Below, piece after piece: positions 19,901 through 27,000 of a DNA stretch of 37,816 nucleotides (the stretch's first letter is position 1; each line of letters begins with the position of its first letter). The translations under genes and the position numbers were made by a program. The stretch is from a virus. The notes beneath the pieces are model-generated. The model was not told the origin of the DNA. It searched no databases and saw only the letters and a program-made list of their open reading frames with translations. The stretch lies in the IMG/VR virus record IMGVR_UViG_3300030109_002799, positions 1 through 37,816 of that record, one strand, 5' to 3'.

Positions 19901-20372
19901 TAGCGGTGGTACTAAATCAGCTATATTTACAATACCAGCTTATGTTGTAAAGTATGGCACAAGTAATGTAACTACTAATTTAGACTTAAACACAGTGTTT
20001 AACGTAGGTAGTGCTGTGACGACAAGAACTGTTACAGTTGCAGCAAGTTCAGCAGCTAACAATTTAATTAGCTCTATATCACTAAACTCAGGTAATACTG
20101 TTAATGTGGGCACGTCGGCTGGAACTGTTGTAACAGGAACTGGTACAATGACTGGTAATTTTAATGGCTTAACATCTAGTCAAATAGAATTAAGTTATGA
20201 TACTTTAGTAGGCTTTAATGACTCAACTAGTAGTAGTATTACCCCAACTTACTCTGGTAGTGGCTCATCATCCCAATCAGCTACATTTAACTGGTCAATG
20301 AGATTATCAAGTAACGTCGGAACTTCGACAAACTTGTCGTTTAAAGTACATGCAACCGATTCACCTGAATAA
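13998..20372 (+). CDS. Giant tail nozzle/stabilisation-type protein with adhesin-like C-terminus
   Basis: 2124 aa. The first 60 residues (PEIKRVFTSGRMNKDLDERL, then VPNGEYRDALNVQ and VGTLQNVLGN) are a signature I associate with P22 gp10-like tail nozzle proteins of marine podoviruses. Around residues 1220-1320 are propeller-like strands (LHTRNTDLIAFCEDKVIKIL, NHGYRVYFADKKRGAVLRLS). From about 1470 the composition changes to S/T/N/G-rich: an InlB/Ig-like segment with FTMPSSDVTINV near 1551, then a GMVVTGTGI-x-GYVYVESISG module near 1890 that is common in phage fibre shafts. The likely role is the tail tip channel fused to surface-exposed adhesin modules. The fusion makes it far longer than P22 gp10. 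No peptidase or glycosidase motif was seen. The nozzle call is moderately firm; the adhesin role is inferred. Confidence 0.65.
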   Translation: MPEIKRVFTSGRMNKDLDERLVPNGEYRDALNVQLATSEGSNVGTLQNVLGNEKISNIKSVLISGISGITSSTEIKTVGSAVDETNNKVYFFITANDSDNYSAIIEYDQDNNSVLPVIVDVDLEVLNFNNEAFITGINVFDRFIYYTDNVKEPKQVDIDKFKNGANTSNPYTTTTQYDGRDFKEEDITVIKKSPFKAPHITLQRSLRDGQVVTTHYDTTQKFKQASEVDLSSTTQLVPGDKVSIKFNGRPDYSGNDIIKLTAGEQDEHVIRVRLFNVSAQAVDHITFNTKIVSITDDILGDSNGITWQCILEEPEPLYEFKFPRFAYRWKYDNNQFSALSPFTDVAFLPDEVDGFKYDSIKGHNKAMTNNARKIKINSLLTPPSDVEEVQILYKESNSTNIYILSKLTNDETSFEVTSEQIQGLLDSNQILRIYDNVPLKAKSQDVVGNRLVYGNYTQNFNVPQTITIDSNVFSKEIKSPTPAQSLKSQRKYQLGIVYVDEYGRQTPVFTSDSSSKGDTVETSEVKVDIFGAETANQLQVKINSTHPSWAKYFKYYVKENSNEYYNLALDRYYYGEDNFLWLSFNSPERNKIEIGDYITLKKAHGKDIAAATLGLEPETLKYKILDIQTIPPTFVKTEKQLFGSIEHVMFSTDADGSYVPAEDIKVFRIGGAHIHQTANIGNLKDLAGGTQDGLYVRIFNDKTRVSTRTYEVDKITLIDNIGGSGDGAYDNANDRYEFSLKEPFGTDANFIPYLATGSYSAFASGNITVEFYQSVEKEERDFAGKFFVKVQKNSNLEFSKKTNISQKDFVQVAQKKLVLIDGSDYLAGRSSWVVNQAQRKANFGLDIGGFRWTKNGGTAFIQTNDYTSLKGKSVIYIRHFDSPDFYPIAGSAGVASARSGKLLHDKLTSSITKYLQFSDNDDTTSDDTAAVYEIKTVKHFEIYNYSGENKYRKFSSNRGYMYEITLKQPITWDPVTDGSMGVNSAAGVRMPIISDRWNDNQIYLNILEEDTSNEGENEINPAIFETEPKAQDVDLNIWYEASSAYPVTGIQNYIHVNDIITGFSSVPAAQRTVTAIGIDGNNNRIQVSGAFSASADDVLTFTNPQSGAAVTATVASVEAGNKVTLNTILSNHNQTQTLSWFNCFAFGNGVESNRIRDDFNAVVIDKGAKVSAVLSTPYGEETLKNGLIYSGIYNSNASVNELNQFNAGIKITKDLNPEYGSIQKLHTRNTDLIAFCEDKVIKILANKDALFNADGNINLTSTNNVLGQSIPFVGEYGISKNPESFANHGYRVYFADKKRGAVLRLSMDGITEISEKGMRDYFLDNTKAASSIIGSYDISTDSYNITLNNDTVSFTELVNGWVSRKSFIPESGVSLNNTYYTFYNGEIWSHTNALRNKFYDTTNKSSVNLIFNDAPSSIKNFKTLNYEGSKDWKATEVTTDQQSGKVTYFKDKENKWFNYIRGTSTSKVTINFVDNNNSNFEDVEGVVLNKAVDSTVNDSVTFTVKPKNGFKVIDTSIASTFVYQGPVSKVTSVTNVTKVNGNIQFTVNLSGFTMPSSDVTINVPFNTSNTLVAKTYSVNVNRVNVLTNATGSVSGALTTSGSYGTTATLFTNTITPTANNTFSVPPRVDRSGLESPSNYDITRTGPDGNGAYAFVVKYKFPNKNVSGDVLTFNATAGSSIIQTTNKIYNAVILSDGVEDESTLNAAGETRTVRIYGDDGAQVSVNAYNNASSSTSLIGGATTKTIQSEGYVDVNIDFPAITNTARTYSIKLQEINSGDFINEFDASQTGGDGIVIFTLDQYVDTVVTFGIHNPPANMTIITSADPYFSTFTSTGPGNTEIDIPLDILLSFKVTATQDISLKEFNPYYQHFTRKANTTATTTGGSVTNTTFTIASANANVLPGMVVTGTGISGYVYVESISGTTLVLSKSVTLNNATLTFSGVDTTKQQLVLEGGSIVKFGRSTVTIDNSGGTKSAIFTIPAYVVKYGTSNVTTNLDLNTVFNVGSAVTTRTVTVAASSAANNLISSISLNSGNTVNVGTSAGTVVTGTGTMTGNFNGLTSSQIELSYDTLVGFNDSTSSSITPTYSGSGSSSQSATFNWSMRLSSNVGTSTNLSFKVHATDSPE

Positions 20373-20382
20373 ATAAAATAAT

Positions 20383-20865
20383 ATGGCAACATTAACATTA
20401 GCATTTGACGTAGACATAAACACTTCATTAACAGCAAAAGCTGCTAATAAATCTGCGCATGATATTGTATATTTTACAACGTTAACTAACGATAATCCAC
20501 CTAAAGTACAAACAATACGCGAATTAGGTAAGTGTATAGCAAAAAATACTACAAACAAAACTATAGATGTTGAGGTAGCTGTTACTGGTGGAGGCGCAGC
20601 TATAGTTAACTCTATAACTAATTTTGACGCAAAAGAAATATTAACACAAGGTATTGGAAAAATAAAATCAGGTGGTGTTACTAATTCAAGTAGTATTAGT
20701 GGTAGCATACCATCTGCTGCTGATTATGTGTTTTTTCAAAAAAATAAAGAAATAGGTACTTCAGGTGTAATAGGTTATTACGCTGAAGTTAAAATGGAAC
20801 ACAACTCAACTAGTGAAGTTGAATTATTTGCTGTTAGTTCTGAAATATTTGAATCTAGCAAATAA
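20383..20865 (+). CDS. Small beta-rich structural-type protein of unknown function
   Basis: 160 aa, start MATLTLAFDVDINTSLTAKA, 10 bases after the nozzle stop. Sequence alternates short beta strands and Ser/Thr/Gly loops (KSGGVTNSSSISGSIPSA), with a final strand EVELFAVSSEIFESSK. No signal peptide, membrane segment or cysteine pair; one Cys only (GKCIAKNT). Compositionally it matches the C-terminal half of the nozzle protein upstream. A minor virion protein, for example a nozzle plug, fibre adaptor or chaperone, would fit. I do not recognise the family. Confidence 0.6.
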   Translation: MATLTLAFDVDINTSLTAKAANKSAHDIVYFTTLTNDNPPKVQTIRELGKCIAKNTTNKTIDVEVAVTGGGAAIVNSITNFDAKEILTQGIGKIKSGGVTNSSSISGSIPSAADYVFFQKNKEIGTSGVIGYYAEVKMEHNSTSEVELFAVSSEIFESSK

Positions 20866-20904
20866 CGTGTGATTATATATGTATAAAAATTAAATTAATA
20901 AAAT

Positions 20905-21843
20905 ATGGCATTACCTTTATTAGGAGCAAATTTAGCAATGCAAGCAGGAAGCCAAATACTACAGGGTATTGGTGGTATAGTTAGTGGTATTGCAGGTAGT
21001 AGACAAAGAAGACGTGAGCAAGCTGACGCAGCAAGATCATACACTGACGCTATGGCTAGATTTGAGAATATAGACACATCTAATCCGTATGCAAATATTA
21101 CAAACCCATACGCAAATCTTACGGTAAATCAACAACAAGCAGATTTCATGGCACAACAAACGCAGCAAGCATCAGCTAACACGATGTCACAATTAAGTGC
21201 TGCTGCTGGTGGTTCTGGTATAGCTTCTTTAGCACAAGCAATGGCTAATCAACAAACAAGAAATTTACAACAAGCTTCTGCTACTATAGGAGCTCAAGAG
21301 GCTGCTAATCAAAGGTTAACAGCTCAAGGCGACATGCAAACACAAATGGCTAGAGCACAAGGTGATTATTTATCACAAAGGATGCAAGCTAATCAAGCTA
21401 CAACACAACTTGCTATGGCACAAAGAAGAAAAGCAGCTGCTGATCAAGCTAGACAGCAAGCGACTGGTGCTTTAGTAGGTGGTATAGGTAAAATAGCAGG
21501 AGGTGTTATGTCTGGATTTACAGCTGATAAAGCATTAAAAGGTATAGGTATGGATGGTTTATTTGGTGGAGCTAACAGCGGAACAAACCAAACTACTAAC
21601 CCAGCTGGCACTATGGCAAACAACGCTGAAGCGGCACCAGTTGTTACATCTAATTTTAACCCTCAAGTAACAGGTAGTCAAAGTTACATAGATAATGTAA
21701 ATGCTTTTATGGAAGGCTATCAAACACCATCTGAGGCAGCTGGATTTAACGTAAATGTATTCCAAGACAAAACGTTTGTTCAAAACGCTAATGGTACTTT
21801 CAAATGGAATCAAGTAACGCAAACATACGAAAAAATAGACTAA
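20905..21843 (+). CDS. Putative internal virion/ejection protein (T7 gp14-like size and character)
   Basis: 312 aa. The N-terminus is a hydrophobic Gly-rich helix (GANLAMQAGSQILQGIGGIV, SGIAGSRQRRRE) of the type seen in short ejection proteins that insert in the outer membrane. The middle (about 70-190) is a long Ala/Gln-rich amphipathic helix region (QQADFMAQQTQQASANTMSQ; ANQQTRNLQQASATIGAQEA; RAQGDYLSQRMQANQATTQL). A second Gly-rich hydrophobic stretch (GALVGGIGKIAGGVMSGF) follows. It is the first of three consecutive genes of increasing size, echoing the T7 gp14-gp15-gp16 order. The role would be forming a channel for DNA entry. Assignment rests on composition and order, not detectable homology. 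Confidence 0.6.
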   Translation: MALPLLGANLAMQAGSQILQGIGGIVSGIAGSRQRRREQADAARSYTDAMARFENIDTSNPYANITNPYANLTVNQQQADFMAQQTQQASANTMSQLSAAAGGSGIASLAQAMANQQTRNLQQASATIGAQEAANQRLTAQGDMQTQMARAQGDYLSQRMQANQATTQLAMAQRRKAAADQARQQATGALVGGIGKIAGGVMSGFTADKALKGIGMDGLFGGANSGTNQTTNPAGTMANNAEAAPVVTSNFNPQVTGSQSYIDNVNAFMEGYQTPSEAAGFNVNVFQDKTFVQNANGTFKWNQVTQTYEKID

Positions 21844-21847
21844 GATT

Positions 21848-24034
21848 ATGGCAACAAAAAGAAATACACCAAGACAAAATTACGGTAATCCATTTTCAGC
21901 TGGCTCATCAGTAGCACAAGGCGCAGCGTTAACAGCACCTGGTTTTGTTGATTATTCAAAGTTTTTTGATACATCAGCTACACCTGGTTTACAAGCAGCA
22001 CAACAAGGTTTATTTACGCAGATAGCTATTGCTAATGAGACACACGCTAAGAATATGGAAAATATTTTACCAGCTGACTTTGATGAAACTCAATTAGCAC
22101 CTGGTTCTGTTGATGGTACATACGCAATGTTACGTGGTTTAAAAGATCAGGCTTTTAATCTTAGTAGGCAAGCAGCTAATTTAAGAGGTACAAAAGAAGG
22201 TGATATGGCTCAAATGGAGCTAAACAAAATTAAATCACAAATGTCAAAGCATTATGGTAATAACGTTGAGTACAACTCAATGATGATAGATCATAATAAA
22301 AACAAAGATTTTTATTCTACTTCATATAATTTTATGCCTGGTAAAGCAGAAAAATATCAAAAGTATGTAAAGTTTGTCGATCCATCCGCTAAAATATCAT
22401 ATGATGGTAAAACAATGATGATCGAATCAAAGGATGGTGATAAAATATCTTTTGAAGAGTTGAAAAAATTAGAACCAGCAATGAAACAAACTGAGTTAAA
22501 CTTAGGCGTTGAAACTTTAGGCGTAGATGTTATTAGTAAATCACTTAATGGCACAACGGTTACTGATGGTGAAATAGATTTAAAACTAAATGCTTTAATA
22601 ACAAAAGCTAACCTGGACAATGGTAATATACAAGATGGTATATTATCACTTGCCACTGATTTAACGTTTAAACATGGTAATGATGAGTTTAATTTCTATA
22701 GTTATTTAAATAGTAATCCGGAATTAAAAAGTAAGTATTTAACTGAAGACGGTAAATTTAAAACATTTGAAGATCCAACGCAAAGAGATACATATTATAA
22801 AGAGCTTGAGAAAGACGTAAAAAATTATTTTAGAAACTCAATGACTGCAGCTAGAGATGAGAATATAGCAGCGTTTGAAGATAAACAAGCTAAAGCTCTT
22901 TCTGACAAACTAAATGCTGAAAAAGAGTTGGTTACATTTAAGAGTAATGAGCAAATAAGGGTTAGAAACGCAACATTTAATCCTCAAGGAGGTGTAGGTC
23001 TTCAAGAATCAGAGGATCAGTTAATCGCGCGTATGAAGTATATCAACGATGCTGTTGATAGAGGTGATTTAAGTGTATTTCAAGCTTATGGTTTAGATGG
23101 TAAAAATGCTCTTGATATTAGTCAAGACGAAAATGGTATTGTTGATATTAATATGTACGGAACAGATCCAAGTGTATCTGGAACGTATGGCTTAGATAAT
23201 AGCAGCTCTATTTTTACAGGGCAAGCTCAAACGCCAGAAGATAAAACAAAACTAAAGCAGGCATTGTTCAATACAATAATAGGTAAAAAATGGACAAACT
23301 TAAGCGAAAAGGCAGGTGTTGATTTAAACACACCATCGCCAACACCCGCAGGAGGTGATGGGGGTACGGGGCTAGGTTTTGATCCATTACAATTATCTTC
23401 ATTACAAAATATTGACAATATGAACTCTAAAGAGTTAGGTACTCTTATAGATAAAATAGATAACCAAAATCAAGATACGCAATCATTCGGTGAGGGTGGT
23501 GCAACGTTTACTATAGATGGACAAACATTAACAGAAACTGATAAGACAAATTTATTAAATAGTTTAAATAAAATACAAGACGAAAAAATCGGCCTTGAAA
23601 ACGAAGATGATGATGTTAAAGATGCGTTGCAACTAGTTACAGATCTTCAGTGGCGTAATTTTAGATATAGAGGAATTAATGAATCTGACGGTTCAGTAAA
23701 TTACAAAGACGGCAACATTAAAGCGCACAAAGCCTACACTGTACTAAAGGAGCTTGATGAGATGTTAAACACAAGAAAATTAAGTCCAAATGCTGAGGCT
23801 CAAATTAGAGACGCTATTGAATATTTAAAAAACTTAAGCGAAGGAAAAATTACAGACGTGTCTCAGTTAAAATATTACGGTGGAGATATGATTAATAAAA
23901 TTATGAAAAGCAGAAACACATCATCCACAGGAAGCACCAAAAAGGTAGAAGAAAATCCTTTTGAAAGTGGACAAGGACCAAGTGTATTCGCTGCTAACAC
24001 CACAACAACTAACGAATTTCCCTTATTAGGTTAA
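21848..24034 (+). CDS. Putative internal virion/ejection protein (gp15-like position)
   Basis: 728 aa, starting 4 bases after the preceding stop. It is soluble and helical overall: a Gln/Ala-rich N-terminal helix region (TPGLQAAQQGLFTQIAIANE), conserved-looking LRGLKDQAFNLSRQAANLRG, then alternating helical segments. A Pro/Gly linker (PSPTPAGGDGGTG) near residue 500 separates two parts. The linker has a local G+C-rich stretch (about 23330-23375) unlike the rest of the gene. The C-terminus is Ser/Thr/Asn-rich (SGQGPSVFAANTTTTNEF). No catalytic motif or membrane helix. Its place between the 312-aa and 2287-aa proteins suggests the middle component of the ejectosome, extending the channel through the periplasm. 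Confidence 0.55.
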   Translation: MATKRNTPRQNYGNPFSAGSSVAQGAALTAPGFVDYSKFFDTSATPGLQAAQQGLFTQIAIANETHAKNMENILPADFDETQLAPGSVDGTYAMLRGLKDQAFNLSRQAANLRGTKEGDMAQMELNKIKSQMSKHYGNNVEYNSMMIDHNKNKDFYSTSYNFMPGKAEKYQKYVKFVDPSAKISYDGKTMMIESKDGDKISFEELKKLEPAMKQTELNLGVETLGVDVISKSLNGTTVTDGEIDLKLNALITKANLDNGNIQDGILSLATDLTFKHGNDEFNFYSYLNSNPELKSKYLTEDGKFKTFEDPTQRDTYYKELEKDVKNYFRNSMTAARDENIAAFEDKQAKALSDKLNAEKELVTFKSNEQIRVRNATFNPQGGVGLQESEDQLIARMKYINDAVDRGDLSVFQAYGLDGKNALDISQDENGIVDINMYGTDPSVSGTYGLDNSSSIFTGQAQTPEDKTKLKQALFNTIIGKKWTNLSEKAGVDLNTPSPTPAGGDGGTGLGFDPLQLSSLQNIDNMNSKELGTLIDKIDNQNQDTQSFGEGGATFTIDGQTLTETDKTNLLNSLNKIQDEKIGLENEDDDVKDALQLVTDLQWRNFRYRGINESDGSVNYKDGNIKAHKAYTVLKELDEMLNTRKLSPNAEAQIRDAIEYLKNLSEGKITDVSQLKYYGGDMINKIMKSRNTSSTGSTKKVEENPFESGQGPSVFAANTTTTNEFPLLG

Positions 24035-24040
24035 CATACT

Positions 24041-27000
24041 ATGGAACCAAATAATAAAAAATATAATATAGAGGATTTGTTTAATCCTAACTTTACTGTA
24101 AATGATCCTAACGCCGGTGAATCTGCATGGGAGAGAGAGTTACGTGAGACTGGGATAAACTTTTCCAATGCACTTAGCAATATACTACCTGATTTAAATA
24201 AAGCTTGGCAAGCAACAACAGCAACTAGTGTTGACATGCTTAAGAGCGTAGGCGGTGAAGACTTTGCTGATTTTTTAGTTGGTGATTACGATGAGTTCAT
24301 GGAGCGTAAGTATAAAAAAATACAAGAGCTTGACTTAGCTAGAAAAGAAACTGGTGGTATAGTAAAAGGTATACGAGCAGGTGGTGATTTTTCAGATATT
24401 GCAGGTGGTATGTTTAACGCTGTCACAAGTTTAGTTACTACAATGGCACCAGCTGTATTAACAAGAGGGTTATCATTAGTTCCTCAAATAGCAGCTCCTA
24501 TGGTTGTTGATTATAACACCACAAAAGCAAAAACAAAATATAAAGACTCTGACGATCCAATAAGAGATTTAATAGAAGATGATGAGGTAGACTTTGCTGT
24601 TCCAGCAACACTCGGTTTGTTTGCAGCAAGCATGGAGCGTATAGGTATAAAAGGTATTACAAGTTATATAGCCAAACAATCATTTAAAGGCAAAGGCGCG
24701 GTTATGTTGTTAAACACCGCTTCAAGAGAAGGTTTAACAGAATCAGGACAATTTTTCACAGAACAACTTAATACAAATTTAGCACAAGGCATGAAGTCTG
24801 ATGAGGCTGCATGGAAAGCTTTTCAATCAATATCAAGTGATGAGGGTATTGAAAGTTTCCTACAAGGTTTCGTAGGTGGTGCTGCGGTTGGAGGTGTTAG
24901 TAGAAAGGTATCAAGAGCTTTGCGTAATGACGACCAAGGTTCTAAAATGGTAATGAATAGCATTAGATCGTTAGCCGCGTTAAATGATAAAAAGAAAAAT
25001 GAAAAAAGCACTGCAGGTAGAAAAATACTAGATGATGATATAGCTAAAATAGAAGCTGGAATAAAAAACTACATGAATGATAATCAAAAAGTAGCTGAGT
25101 TGCTTGGAGAAGATCAGAAGCAGCGTTTAGAGAAGTTAATAGATGATAAGGATGCTTTACGCTCAAGAGTAAAAGAATTACAACAGGAGTTGCAAGATGG
25201 CAAAATAACACAACAAGCTTATAACGGTTATTTATCTAGTGAAAGTAAAAAGTACACAAAAATAAATGAAGCTATAGCAGCAGTTAAAAACGAAGTTGAT
25301 ATAAATATAGCAGGAACACAAAGAAAAGCTGTAGAAGAAGCTGCTGAAATAGCAGGTAACGAAGTTAAGGATATAGACAAAAATCAAAAAGAAGAATTAT
25401 TAAAGAAAAATGGCTTTACAGGGCAAAAGCTAAAAGACGCTAAAGATACAGTGGCTGGTGTTTATAATCCTAATGATGGTATTTTATATTTAGACATGGA
25501 AACAGCATTAGACGTTGGTGAGATAAATGTTGCTGGCCATGAATTACTACACCCTATATTTAACAAGTTGATAGGTGATCCTGCTAAGCAGGGTAAAATA
25601 GTTGAAGATTTTAAAAAGCAACTAACGCAAGCAGAGCTTGATACAATGGAGCAGGAGATGTTAGAAAGAGGTTATACACTTGAAAATGGTAAATACAACA
25701 CTGAGTATGTAAACGTATTTTCTGATGGTATAACTAAAGGCTTTGTAGGTTTTAATGATAGTGTGTTTAGTAAAGTTGGTGATGTTATTACAGGTTTATT
25801 TAAAAACGTTGGTTTTAAAAACATATCATTTGATTCTGGTAGAGGCGTTTATAACTTTTTAAAAGCATATCACGAAGGTTTAGATACTGGTAAGTTTAAT
25901 CAAGATGTATTAACGTTTATTGAAAAAACAAAAGACATAAAAGATCCATTAAGTACAGTGCAGGAGTCTCAAGCGCCTAACCCATATAATGAGTTTACAG
26001 CTGAAGAATTAATTGAAATTAAAAAATCGCCACAAACAACAGAGAGTCAAATGAGATTAGCTGACGATGCTTTACTAAATCAATTTGATTTACTAGCATT
26101 AAAAGCATTAAAGTATGATACAAGAAAAGGTGACTTTAAAAGGGAAGATGTTTTATCTGCAGCTAGAGCAGAACTACCAGGTATCGTAGATAGATTTGAT
26201 CCTGCTACAGCCAAGTTTTCTACGTTTGTAACAAACACAATGGCACCTAAGCAGCAGCAAATTTATGAAGAAGTAAAATCACTACAGAGACCAGGTGAAA
26301 GTCTAGATGCTCCAGAAGCAAGGCAAGTAGCTGTAGAAGAAACTACACAAGAAGAAACAACAACTAAACCAATAACGAAGTTAAGTCCATTAAGTTTTCA
26401 AAAGGTTATAGATAAAGATTTTGAAGGTGACGTTAATATTAAGCAGGAGCAATTACCTACAATTTCACATAAAGAAGTTGCTGAACAGTTTGGTGGTAAA
26501 GTTTCATCAAAAATATTTAATATACCAGAAGCTAAAATAACAGATCCAAAGAAAAACTTAACTTACGCTAAAAAAATAACAGACGGTATACCTGAAAACT
26601 CTGAAGCAGGTAACATACAACAGTTCTACGATATATCAAATAACTTAGAACAATTAATAAAAATACTACCACCAGAAAATGTTAGTTCACAGTCAGCTAA
26701 TATAAATAAACAAGGTGAAATTATTGAAGTGTCAAGAGAAGTATATGGTAGATCATTAGGCGTAAGTAATAGAGTATTAAATTATTTTTATGAAAACGTA
26801 CCTGGTAAACGATCTAAAGGTTTATCATCACAAGTACAATTAAAAAAATTAAAAGAAAAGTTTATCAACCCAACAGCTGAAGTTATTGCTGAAGCTAAAA
26901 AAGAATTAGGCATAACACCTAAAGGTCAATTAAATAAATATAATAGAACAATAGGTCAAATGTTAAAAGGCTTAGCTAAATTACAAGGTGAATTAACAGC

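Noticed and set aside
23326-23380. Short G-rich stretch (runs of five and four G) in the 728-aa protein gene
   Set aside because: Considered as a quadruplex or regulatory site, but it encodes a plain Pro/Gly linker (PTPAGGDGGTG) and has only two to three G runs of useful length.
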